Part shown: one piece after another, positions 9,101-16,768 of the stretch
Layout of the letters: each line of letters begins with the position of its first letter
Numbering within the stretch: position 1 is the stretch's first letter
Source: JANNPJ01 sp965200525
GTDB taxonomy: Bacteria; Actinomycetota; Actinomycetes; Actinomycetales; Kineosporiaceae
NCBI GenBank assembly: GCA_965200525.1
Contig: OZ241368.1
Span: 4,898,001 to 4,962,000 of the forward strand
Direction of reading: 5' to 3'
DNA: 64,000 nucleotides
Notes under the pieces: generated by a model
What the model was told of the DNA's origin: nothing
Database searches by the model: none
The model's input: only the letters and a program-made list of their open reading frames with translations
Made by a program: the position numbers and the translations under genes

Positions 9101-10263
9101 GGCCGTCCTCGGTGGGCAGCCCGTACAGTTGGGCGCGGACCCTGCGGGTCTTCGCCACGCGCCTGGGCGGCCCGGATTTCGCCGCCGCGGCCCGGCTCGT
9201 CCGGCTCATCGCCGATCCCGGCGAGCTGCTGGTGGCCCAGGGTGAGCTCTTCACGGCGGCCATCAAAGGTGGTCTTCCCGAGCAGAAGGCCGAGTATTGG
9301 AACGCCTTCCAGAAGACGCTCGACGAACTGCCTGCCTGGGACTGGACCGTGCGCGGTGACAAGGCCGACCAGGGTTTCGCCGCCTATCTGCGGCCCGACC
9401 TGCGCGCCCGTTTCGACGCTGCGATCAGCATCATGCCGTGGGAGGCCGACCTGGGCATGAACATGCTGGCCGGTCTGGACGCGCTGGCCTATCTCTTCGA
9501 GATGTCTTTCGCCTGCCGCGCCTCGGACGCGTACCTGAGCCAGATGGTAAGCGGTCGCCAGCCACAGGCAGAGCTTCGCTTCGTGCATGAGTCGGTGGTC
9601 TCGACTCCTGCGGGCTCCATGTCCGACGCCCTGATCGAGAGCATCCTGCGGACAACGGTGGCCCGCAACGAGCGCTTGCTCACCGGCCGCGACCTGGAGA
9701 TCGTCGACCCGGTCTATCGCCTGCTCGACTGCACCCGGCCGTCGCCCTGGGGTCTCGACCTGCCTGCGGGGCCCGGCGTCGAGCTCGATCCGAGGCGCCG
9801 GCCCGCGATGGCCGGAGTGGTGCTGTGCAATCGCGATAATGGCGCACTCGGCGACTTCGCCACCCGACTTCACGCCGCCGCGGTGACGGCGAAGGACTAC
9901 GAGACTCTGATCATTCTCGCCCGGGCTGACATCGGCGATCCCCGTGCCTTGATCGATGAGCTCCTCCCGCAGTTGGACGGCATGTTCTACGTTGACCGCG
10001 ACGAGCTTCTGCCCGACCTCGCCGTCCTGCTCTTCCGGCACGCTCCTGAGGAGGCGCTGCGCTTCCTCAGCCGGGCGGTGGAGACACAGTGGGAGACCGC
10101 GGTGGCCGTGCTCGAGTTCGCCGCCACCGACCTCGTTGAGTTGGCCGGCCCGGAGATTGGCGCGAAGTTGAACGAGGCACTCTTCGCGGCATTCGCCTGC
10201 TGCACCCTCGATAACGCCCAGGTCCCGGAGACGCTCAACGGGGTGAGACGGATCCCGGCCTGA
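6112..10263 (+). CDS. STAND-class NTPase with long helical-repeat C-terminus
   Basis: 1,383 residues. Residues 49-57 are a Walker A loop (GEPGAGKTT) and 201-210 a Walker B (IVIMIDALDE), followed by a sensor-like LLAARPN. After the NTPase core comes a winged-helix-like part with FFHASVAEYL, typical of STAND proteins. The remaining 800 or so residues are alanine- and leucine-rich helices, probably TPR or HEAT-like repeats for target recognition. An unusual insert lies between Walker A and B: residues 113-131 (VVVQQRVGLARRGSSVVGI) and 147-164 (LTVEQDVARLEGDLTGVQ), matching the C-terminus of the upstream membrane protein. STAND proteins act as switches in immunity and regulation. Start ATG 6112 overlaps the upstream gene; ATG 6133 is an alternative. 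Confidence 0.88.
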   Translation: MSSDGADMHISGFDDVVRERTGADFINREWLATELTHHVAQNRYTVLVGEPGAGKTTVLAGLAREHPDWLRYFIRRDSVTSLVGSDLTTFLLSIGQQLARSRPELFEPQKLEVVVQQRVGLARRGSSVVGIRIEDLVASPFHRTARLTVEQDVARLEGDLTGVQLGRAHMEPRLLEPATLAELALFAPAELLAQGDPDARIVIMIDALDELARDATGSLLEWLIHGPELPANVRVLLAARPNTELGGLRSARDGLAEVTIDPATPDVRSDLEAFGRRNLFTSQVEAAVRVAQWEVEDFLNRVVRRSAGNFLYMAAYTRALVDVVTTGEDPELVAGLINFRDIPEGLYGLYTFFLDTIRREVAGLGSIELADGSWTAAWESVGQSVLGILTVARAPLTPEAIRRLSMLPVLARVLTNVLARMRWILHARNGGYVFFHASVAEYLASAEVRAVRPEWAVEEREWHARIVQSCKRGRAEWSDVDWSGEGDYELLHVAAHLTMAGDGDQVPALVGRPLRIAIRSRFGSDRYVAGVVDLALDQACRGADPAAALPLVWYLSIVARWLRQGERKLSPRVLGLAARMGRTDEALDHALSIGVSEQLVEALAQIVDQASVPDQRRRELAELLVESALLADDAAMATAAVRLARWDPPRALRLAQRGGADPDPVLAAAAAADPIRASEYLARMGKERTTACLDLAAKAGADGAHALVRLAETGLKALEADRRVVELARLARLDPQRRSRHLRRLAADRLELDPSNQYPHQQALIKAATTLAGIDDALARVLLRSVEGADLDQARAWLTLGEPAEARRILDVCLGNADEAGARLQAAGVLAGLDPAAAGQLIGEVAAEVEAMPPPGDLMTELDQSAVIAALVSALAPTAPARAETLARQMPWTLWRRIGHDRATVLATLAAGELDAGRAQSATRLLDELLADAARPGPLAEPQVGAAAVPAGQAVAGGRGAMMHVAYRTNVQNQWWSRVRRRLHTDPADVARAYAPGPSSVGSPYSWARTLRVFATRLGGPDFAAAARLVRLIADPGELLVAQGELFTAAIKGGLPEQKAEYWNAFQKTLDELPAWDWTVRGDKADQGFAAYLRPDLRARFDAAISIMPWEADLGMNMLAGLDALAYLFEMSFACRASDAYLSQMVSGRQPQAELRFVHESVVSTPAGSMSDALIESILRTTVARNERLLTGRDLEIVDPVYRLLDCTRPSPWGLDLPAGPGVELDPRRRPAMAGVVLCNRDNGALGDFATRLHAAAVTAKDYETLIILARADIGDPRALIDELLPQLDGMFYVDRDELLPDLAVLLFRHAPEEALRFLSRAVETQWETAVAVLEFAATDLVELAGPEIGAKLNEALFAAFACCTLDNAQVPETLNGVRRIPA

Positions 10264-10364
10264 CCAACGCCTTCCTGGCCAGCCCGGCCGCGTCGTGCAT
10301 CACCGCAGAGAACATCGTCATCGACGGCGGCTGGGGCACCACGCGCAGCGCACGGACGCGCTGA
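10242..10364 (+). pseudogene. C-terminal remnant of a short-chain dehydrogenase
   Basis: In a frame different from the NTPase gene, the sequence reads LTNAFLASPAASCITAENI and then VIDGGWGT before a stop at 10362. This is the classical SDR tail (loop before the last helix and the VDGG end). Nothing of the Rossmann core is present. It overlaps the last bases of the NTPase gene, so a recombination joint lies close to the NTPase stop. Confidence 0.6.
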
Positions 10365-10600
10365 CCTCCAGCCTCGGGTCATCCGATCTGATCATCCAAG
10401 CCGTCGACGCCACCTGCTGAACGGGTCCCGGCCCGCACCCGTGCATCAGCTTTCGATACCTGCCCGGTCGCTCTCCCAGTGGTGACCAGGCCGGCCTGCG
10501 CGAACAGTGATCGCCGCTCAGCGTTGCGGCCACGACATCGTTGCCGAGCGGGCCGGCGGCACGACACGGTCGCCGATCTCGAGATAGGTGAAAATCCGGC

Positions 10601-10897
10601 TCACTGCCGTACTCGCTTTGGCAGCGTCTCGCCGGCGCGTGCTCGACCGAGATCGGTTTCATAGGGATCGGTGGCGGTCACGACGGCGTCCAGCACTCCC
10701 AGGGCTCGGGCGACGCCGAGGAAGGCTTGCATGCTGACGCCGGTGTCACCGGTCTCGACCCGGCGCAGCGTGTTCCGTGAGATGCCCGCGCGCTCGGAGA
10801 CCTGCACGGTGGTGAGTCCCTGCAGTTTGCGCCAGGCAACCAACTGTTCGCCGACAGTGCCAGCGGCGGCGGTCACGCGAGCAGAGGGGCGGGGCAC
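10601..10897 (-). CDS. XRE-family helix-turn-helix regulator (HipB-like, orphan)
   Basis: 98 residues. A classical HTH_3 domain covers about residues 15-70: GEQLVAWRKLQGLTTVQVSE, then RAGISRNTLRRVETGD with the recognition helix, then a helix ending FLGVARALGVLD. The C-terminal tail mentions TDPYETDLGRARA, similar to HipB-type antitoxins whose next gene is hipA. No HipA-like kinase is present downstream (10365-10600 holds no gene), so it is either an orphan or a relic of a toxin-antitoxin pair. Direct and inverted repeats upstream suggest autoregulation. Confidence 0.85.
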   Translation of the reverse strand: MPRPSARVTAAAGTVGEQLVAWRKLQGLTTVQVSERAGISRNTLRRVETGDTGVSMQAFLGVARALGVLDAVVTATDPYETDLGRARAGETLPKRVRQ

Positions 10898-10928
10898 GGC
10901 GACTCCCTATGCTTTCGGGGCACGATAA

Positions 10929-10968
10929 TGACCACTATACGCTTTTAAGCGCTGGATCGTGACCACTA
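10929..10968 (-). promoter_or_regulatory. Candidate operator of the XRE regulator
   Basis: Two direct copies of TGACCACTA (10929-10937 and 10960-10968) are 31 bases apart, about three helix turns. Between them lies CGCTTTTAAGCG (10940-10951), with 5-base inverted arms. The site begins about 30 bases upstream of the regulator start, where an autoregulatory operator would be expected. Confidence 0.45.
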
Positions 10969-11198
10969 GCACGATGATGCCGACACCGCTGCCCCGGCGG
11001 AGCTCTCGGACCCACCAGCACGCACGCTGTTCAACGGGCCAGATGCGGATGCGCAACCTACCGAATGGTGATCGGTAGATCGGATCCGCTCATCGATGAT
11101 GTTGGCTTGGGCCGGCGTGCCCACTGCTCGGTGCGTCCGCCACCAAGAGCAACGAGGTCGGGCTGGGGTCGAACGAGGCTTGTTGTGGTGGAGTCGGT

Positions 11199-12269
11199 TC
11201 ACGTCCGCGCGGGTACAGATGCCGCCGATTCGCGAAGGGCCCGATAGAGGAGTGTGGGGTCTCCTAGCCTCCGGCGCAGTTCTCGTTCGAGGCCGCCGAT
11301 CGGGTACAGGTTCTGCGGTGCGCGCGCGTCCTTGTACTCGGTGGAGGCGAAGCGGGGGAGTACCGCCTGGCTGAGCCCGGCGAGCGCGGCCGCATCGCTG
11401 GCGGGCATGTCCGCACTGCATTCCATCCGTACCACGCCCGCCCAGGGTGCCGCCGGCGGGCAGGGCAGTCGCAGGTACCAGGCGTGCCGGTCCCAGCTGG
11501 TGCCCATGAGGAAGACCGGCGTGCGTTCTGCTGGTCCCAGGCGCCCGACCATCGCGTGCAGCGGCGGGGGCAGGTAGGAGGTGCGGTGGGACTTGATGAA
11601 CCCCAGGGCCCGGGGCAGGTGCTGCCTGCCCCGCAGCGGACCGTCGATGACCAGCAGGTCGTCTCCATCAGCGATGCCGTGCTGGGCCAGGCTGGTGCGC
11701 GCTTCGACTGCGGCGAGCACCTCGAGGTCGGCCAGCCGGCGCTGCAGGGCCGCGGACAGGGCCACGGCCAGGCCATGGGGTGACTCCGCGCTGCTGCGGT
11801 GGGCCAGGTAGGTGCCGGCGCGGGTGTGCACGTCGACGGCGTTGGGCGCGATTGTGAACATGCCCCGACGGGGCAGGGCGCTCAGCAGGTGGGCCCCGCT
11901 GCTGCAGCAGCAGACCGTGCCGGCCGCGTACGAGGCGCACAGCGCCAGGGTGGCCTCGTTGGCGGTGCCGGCTGCCTCGTCAGCGAGAGGCCCCGCGGCG
12001 GCGTCGTCGATCCAGATCCGCGCCTCGATCCGGCGTACGCCGTCCACGAAGAGGATCGCGCTGGGCGGGGTTCGGTTCGGATCGGGCGGGATGGGGGCCC
12101 AGGCGGCGTCGGGGACCTCGACGTCGGTGACGACCTTGGCGGTGGAGACGCCGAGGTCGTCCTCCAGCTCGAGGCTGCTGCCGTAGCCGGGGTCCCAGGC
12201 GTCGACGGCGAAGCGCATGCCGGCGCCGCGCCCGGAGCGAGCGTCGGTGGGTGGGGTCAGGACGCTCAT
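11199..12269 (-). CDS. nurA: NurA-type 5'-3' nuclease
   Basis: 356 residues, last gene of the herA-sbcD-sbcC-nurA operon; its ATG overlaps the sbcC stop (ATGA). NurA is a nuclease that works with the HerA translocase to resect DNA ends. The N-terminal FAVDAWDPGYGSS carries the conserved acidic residue of motif I. Further acidic and basic motifs follow (LLVIDGPLRGR; FIKSHR), and the C-terminal ASTEYKDARAPQNLYPIGGL corresponds to the conserved end of the family. This end has Gly-Leu where many NurA proteins have Ala-His. A Met at residue 18 is a possible later start, but the overlap favours 12269. Confidence 0.85.
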   Translation of the reverse strand: MSVLTPPTDARSGRGAGMRFAVDAWDPGYGSSLELEDDLGVSTAKVVTDVEVPDAAWAPIPPDPNRTPPSAILFVDGVRRIEARIWIDDAAAGPLADEAAGTANEATLALCASYAAGTVCCCSSGAHLLSALPRRGMFTIAPNAVDVHTRAGTYLAHRSSAESPHGLAVALSAALQRRLADLEVLAAVEARTSLAQHGIADGDDLLVIDGPLRGRQHLPRALGFIKSHRTSYLPPPLHAMVGRLGPAERTPVFLMGTSWDRHAWYLRLPCPPAAPWAGVVRMECSADMPASDAAALAGLSQAVLPRFASTEYKDARAPQNLYPIGGLERELRRRLGDPTLLYRALRESAASVPART

Positions 12270-15200
12270 TCGCCCTCCCGGGAGATCGTGGAGCCGCGGT
12301 TGTCCCGGCGGACGGCGAAGCGGACGGGGGCGCGGTCGGCCAGGGCGGCGACGTGGGTGATGACGCCGACCATGCGCTCGCCGCCGGCCAGGTTCTCCAG
12401 GGTGCCGGCGACGATGTCGAGGGTGTCGGGGTCGAGGGTGCCGAAGCCCTCGTCGAGGAAGATCGAGTCGAGGTGGGCTGCGCCCTCGGCGGCCAGCGTG
12501 GACAGCTGCTCGGACAGGGCCAGGGCGAGCGCCAGGCTGGCCTGGAAGGTCTCACCGCCGGAGAGAGTGCGCACCGAGCGGGTCGAGTCGGCGTCGGTGT
12601 GGTCGATGACCATGAACTCGCCCCGCTCGTGCGTGAGGTCGAACTGGCCACCGGACAGGTCGAACAGGGCGGCCGAGGCGTCCGCGACCAGGGTGTCGAG
12701 GGCGGCGGCGGCCAGCCAGCGTGGGAACTTGTCCGAGCGCAGCAGGTCGCCCAGGAGCTTGGCGACCTGCTGTTCCTCCTGGGCCTGGGCCAGCTTGTCG
12801 TTCAGTGTGCTGGCCCGCCGCCGGTTCTCGGCGATCTGCGTGACCTGGGCGTGGGCTCGCTCGGCCGCGGTGGCCACGAGGGCCGGCAGGGCCGCCGGGC
12901 GCACGTCGTCAGTGATGAGGAGTCCCTGCTCGCGCACCGTGGCCAGCAGCGCGGCCAGCTGCTGGGCGTGGGAGGCGCTCGTGCTGGCGATGAGGTCCGC
13001 GGCGCGCGGGATCTGCTCGGTCCGGATGCCGGCCTCGCCCGCCGCCCACGAGGTGAGCTGCGCCCAGGCGCTCGCGACGTCGGTGTCCTCCAGGCCGGGC
13101 GCTCCGAGGGCCACCAGCCGGTCGCGGGCCGCGCGCAGGTCGGTGCGCGCGGACTGCAGCGCGCTGTCCCAGTGCTGCAGGTCGGCGCCGGCGCCGATGC
13201 GGGCCGTACGGGCCGCGGCCAGAGCCAGTGCGGCCTGCTCGGCGGCCGTTTCGAGGTCGGCGCAGAGCGCGAGCTGGGTCGAGGCCTCGTCGGCGGTGGG
13301 TGCCCCGGCCAGGAGGGTGTCCAGGAAGTCGAGCCGTTCGGTGAGCCAGCGGTGCGCGGCGCCGGCCTGCTCGGCCGCCTTGAGCGCCTCGGTGTGCTCT
13401 ATGCGGGCAGTGGCCAGCTGCTGCTCGGCGCTGCGAAGCTCCTGGCCGGTGACGCTGAGGGTGTGCTCGCCCTCACGCGCGTTCTTCTGGGCCACCGGGA
13501 TCTGGGCGTCGTCCAGGTCGGCGATCTGGGCGCGGGACCAGGCCGTGAGCGTGGCCCAGGCACCCGGCAGGTCGCTGTCGTTCAGGTCGGGTGCTCCCGA
13601 AGCCAGCAGTGTCCCGTGGGTGGTGCGCAGGCGGCCGCGGGCAGCGGAGACTTCTGCGTCGAGGTCCTGCAGCGCGGTGCCGGCGGCGATCTCGGCGCGC
13701 CGGGCCTCGACGAGCACCCGCCCGGCGTCCTGGGCGGCCCGGCTCAGCGCGTCCAGGTGGGCGAGCGCGGCAGTGAGTGTTTCGGCGTCCGGGGGGCGTC
13801 CGCCCTGGCCGTGCCCGGCCAGCGCAGCGGCCAGCCGGTCGCGCTCGGTGGTGGCCGAGTCCACCTGGGCGGCGGCGGCTGCCTCTCGCGGCAGCAGTTC
13901 CAGGACCGCGCCCTGGGCCCGGTCCACGGCCTGCTGCGCGCCGGCAACGGCCTTCTCGGCGGCGGCCAGTTCGGGGGCGTCGAGGGGCGGCGGCAGCGTG
14001 GCCACCGTCTGGTCGCACACCGGGCACGCGTGACCGGCCACCAGGTGGGGTCGCAGCGCCGCGGCGGCGCTCGTGGCCCGCGCGTCCTGCTCGTGCTGGC
14101 GGGCCTCGGCCAGGGCCTGCTGGGCCTGCGCGCCAGCCTGGTGTGCCTGCACCGTGTCGGCCTGCAGTTTCTGGTGCGCGGGGATCAGGGCGGACAGTCG
14201 CGACTCGATGCGGGCCAGGTTCTGCAGGTCGCGCAGCGCCTGCTCCAGCGGGGCGCGCGTGGGAGCCGACTCGACGCCCGTGCGAGCCTGCTCGTCAGCG
14301 TTCTCGGCCTGCTCGCGCCGGGACTTACTCGTACGGAGGGCTTCTCGCGCCGCGGCTGCGCGGACCCCCAGCTGGCCGACGCCCTCCGGCGTCCGGATCG
14401 CGGCCAGGATGCTCCGATGGGACTGCAGCGCGGTGAGCGCGTCACCGGCGGCGGCGTGGAAGGCCCTGGCTCCCTCGTGCTGTTCGCGGGTCGCGGTGAC
14501 CGCCCGTTCGGCGAGGTCGACCTGCCCGGTGGCGCTGGTTTCCTGGGCCCGGGCCGCTTCCTCGGCCCCGGCCACCGTGCCCCGCCGGCCGGTGAGCTCG
14601 TCCTGCTCGCGCCGGTGCTGCAGGGTCAGCTGCAGCGCACTGCGGCTGGGGCCGGCGGCCAGGGCCGCGCGGGCCGCCCCGTCGGCATCCAGGGCGATGG
14701 TCTCGGTGGCCTCGGCCTGCTGGTGCCGTGCCCGTGCTCGCGCGACGCCCGAGGCCAGGTCGCCCAGATCGGCCGGGGGCACGAGCGAGGCGAGCAGGTC
14801 ATGCTCGGCCCGCAGCCGCTCGTGCTCGCTCGTGGCCCGGCTGATGGCCGCCTCGGCTTCGGCCAAGACCGGCAGGGCGGAGTCCACCGCCAGGGCGAGG
14901 GCTCGCAGCTCGCCCTCTTGCGCGCGGGCGGCGTCCTCGGCCTCGGCGGTCGACGAGGCCAGGTCACCCAGCTGGGCGCTCAGGAGGGTGACGCTCTGCT
15001 CGGCCAGCACCGAGCGCTGGGTGGCGGCGCGCGCGATGTGCTCGTACTGGTCGGCGCCCAGCAGTTTGAGCAGGATGCCCTGGCGCTGTTTCGGGGTCGC
15101 CCCGAGGAAGGCCGCGAACTGCCCCTGGGGCAGGACGATGCACTGGCAGAAGTCCGAGAACGACAGCCCAAGGAGCTTTTCGACCTCCTCGGTCAGCTGG

Positions 15201-15592
15201 CGCGGGTCCCCGGCCAGCACCTCGCCCGGCTCCTCGCCCGCAGCCCCGGTGCCGCGGGGGTCGGCCAGACGCTCGAGGACGGCGTTCTTCTGCTGCACGG
15301 TCTTGCCGATCCGGCGCACCTCGCGCGCCACCACGTACCGGGCCCCGCCCAGGTCGAACAGCAACCGCACCGTGCAGCGGTTGGTGGTCGGTGCAAGCGC
15401 ATCGGCGATGGCCGCGCGGTTGTTCCAGCGCGGGGCCGAGCCGTACAGGGCGAAGGTCATGGCGTCGATCACCGTGGACTTGCCCGAGCCGGTCGCACCG
15501 ACCAGGGCGAAGTAGTCGGCGTCGGTGAAGTCGACGACCGCGGGCTCGCGGAAGCTGGCGAAGCCGGTCATCTCCAGGCGCACCGGTCGCAC
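12266..15592 (-). CDS. sbcC: SbcC (Rad50-like) SMC-family ATPase
   Basis: 1,108 residues, GTG start three bases after the sbcD stop. Walker A GATGSGKST at residues 32-40. Two long Ala/Glu/Arg-rich coiled-coil arms flank a zinc-hook CPVC at about residue 524, within GHACPVCDQT. The ABC signature LSGGET lies near residue 1009, and Walker B (IFLDEGFGTLD) just before the C-terminus. With SbcD it forms the Mre11-Rad50-type complex that opens hairpins and trims blocked DNA ends. Length and all motifs are normal, so it looks intact. Confidence 0.95.
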   Translation of the reverse strand: MRPVRLEMTGFASFREPAVVDFTDADYFALVGATGSGKSTVIDAMTFALYGSAPRWNNRAAIADALAPTTNRCTVRLLFDLGGARYVVAREVRRIGKTVQQKNAVLERLADPRGTGAAGEEPGEVLAGDPRQLTEEVEKLLGLSFSDFCQCIVLPQGQFAAFLGATPKQRQGILLKLLGADQYEHIARAATQRSVLAEQSVTLLSAQLGDLASSTAEAEDAARAQEGELRALALAVDSALPVLAEAEAAISRATSEHERLRAEHDLLASLVPPADLGDLASGVARARARHQQAEATETIALDADGAARAALAAGPSRSALQLTLQHRREQDELTGRRGTVAGAEEAARAQETSATGQVDLAERAVTATREQHEGARAFHAAAGDALTALQSHRSILAAIRTPEGVGQLGVRAAAAREALRTSKSRREQAENADEQARTGVESAPTRAPLEQALRDLQNLARIESRLSALIPAHQKLQADTVQAHQAGAQAQQALAEARQHEQDARATSAAAALRPHLVAGHACPVCDQTVATLPPPLDAPELAAAEKAVAGAQQAVDRAQGAVLELLPREAAAAAQVDSATTERDRLAAALAGHGQGGRPPDAETLTAALAHLDALSRAAQDAGRVLVEARRAEIAAGTALQDLDAEVSAARGRLRTTHGTLLASGAPDLNDSDLPGAWATLTAWSRAQIADLDDAQIPVAQKNAREGEHTLSVTGQELRSAEQQLATARIEHTEALKAAEQAGAAHRWLTERLDFLDTLLAGAPTADEASTQLALCADLETAAEQAALALAAARTARIGAGADLQHWDSALQSARTDLRAARDRLVALGAPGLEDTDVASAWAQLTSWAAGEAGIRTEQIPRAADLIASTSASHAQQLAALLATVREQGLLITDDVRPAALPALVATAAERAHAQVTQIAENRRRASTLNDKLAQAQEEQQVAKLLGDLLRSDKFPRWLAAAALDTLVADASAALFDLSGGQFDLTHERGEFMVIDHTDADSTRSVRTLSGGETFQASLALALALSEQLSTLAAEGAAHLDSIFLDEGFGTLDPDTLDIVAGTLENLAGGERMVGVITHVAALADRAPVRFAVRRDNRGSTISREGE

Positions 15593-15595
15593 GGC

Positions 15596-16768
15596 TCAGC
15601 TCCCGGCCCGGTCGGTGCTGGAGACCTCGTCGTGCAGGCGGGCGAACAGGGCACCCACCCGCGGGTCCTCGACGTCGGTGGCGGCGCAGTAGTCGGCGAA
15701 CAGCTGCCCCGGAGTGCGGGCGGCGTGGTTGGGCGAGAGCGCCCGGCCGCTGGCCACGCCGGTGAAGTCGGGGTGGATGCGGATCTCCAGGGCGTCGGGC
15801 AGCACCGCGGCGATGTCGTCGCGCAACCCGGCCCGGGTCGGCTCGTTCACCCACACCCGCAGGTAGTCCCCGGCCAGCTCGTCCCTGCGGGCCAGGAGCT
15901 CGGCCACGGTGCCGGTCACGGTCCGAAGCCGGCGCCCGGTCGTGATCGGCAGGTCGCTGATCCGCGCCGGGGTGCCCGGGGAGGCCTCGATCAGGCAGAC
16001 GACGCTGGTGTTGTCCTGCTCGCCGAAGTCGACGGCCAGCGGGGCGCCGCTGTAGACGACGGGGCAGGCCGCGGGCAGGGTCTGGCGGCGGTGCAGGTGG
16101 CCCAGGGCCACGTAGTGGGCCTCGACCGGGAAGACGCTGGCCGGCACGTGGTACTCGAAGATGGACTGCGCCGCGCGCTCGCCGCCCCCGAGCGCGCCCC
16201 CGGTGCAGGTCAGGTGAGCCATCACCAGGTTCACGGTGTCGCCGGAGAACCCGGCCGTCAGGTTGGCCAGCACGTCGCGGACCATCTGGTCGTACGTGCC
16301 GACGTTCTGGGCCGGGGTGTTCTCGACGATCTCGGCCGCGCGCACCGCGTATCGCTGGGACAGGAACGGCAGGACGGCCACGACCGCCTTCTCGCCGGTG
16401 GAGCTGGCGGTGAAACGGTGCAGCCCACCGCGCTCGGCCGGCCGGAACGCCCCGTACAGGTGGATGCCCGCATCCCGCATGACCATCCGGTAGGCCTCGA
16501 ACGTGGGCCCGTGGTCGTGGTTGCCGGCGATCGCCACGACCTCGATACCGGTACGGGCCAGCTTGCGCAGCGTGCTGATGACCAACTGCTGGGCCTCGGC
16601 GCTGGGGGCGGTGCTCTCGTACAGGTCCCCGGCGACGAGGACGGCGTCCACCTCGTGCTGCTGCGCGAGCTGGACGATCTCGCCCAGCACCGCGCGCTGC
16701 TCGTCCAGGCGGCTGCGGCCCTTGAGGGACTTGCCGACGTGCCAGTCGGAGGTGTGCAGCAGCTTCAT
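15596..16768 (-). CDS. sbcD: SbcD (Mre11-like) nuclease subunit
   Basis: 390 residues. ATG 16768 is chosen because it overlaps the herA stop codon (ATGA) and gives the standard N-terminus MKLLHTSDWHVGKSLKG; the open frame extends upstream but only as an arginine-rich shadow. Metallophosphoesterase motifs are present: D8/H10 in SDWH, D48 in AGDLYES, N83-H84-D85-H86 in GNHDHG, then a His in VMAHLT and GHLH later on. These bind the two metal ions. A C-terminal capping domain follows, which contacts SbcC. Confidence 0.95.
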   Translation of the reverse strand: MKLLHTSDWHVGKSLKGRSRLDEQRAVLGEIVQLAQQHEVDAVLVAGDLYESTAPSAEAQQLVISTLRKLARTGIEVVAIAGNHDHGPTFEAYRMVMRDAGIHLYGAFRPAERGGLHRFTASSTGEKAVVAVLPFLSQRYAVRAAEIVENTPAQNVGTYDQMVRDVLANLTAGFSGDTVNLVMAHLTCTGGALGGGERAAQSIFEYHVPASVFPVEAHYVALGHLHRRQTLPAACPVVYSGAPLAVDFGEQDNTSVVCLIEASPGTPARISDLPITTGRRLRTVTGTVAELLARRDELAGDYLRVWVNEPTRAGLRDDIAAVLPDALEIRIHPDFTGVASGRALSPNHAARTPGQLFADYCAATDVEDPRVGALFARLHDEVSSTDRAGS

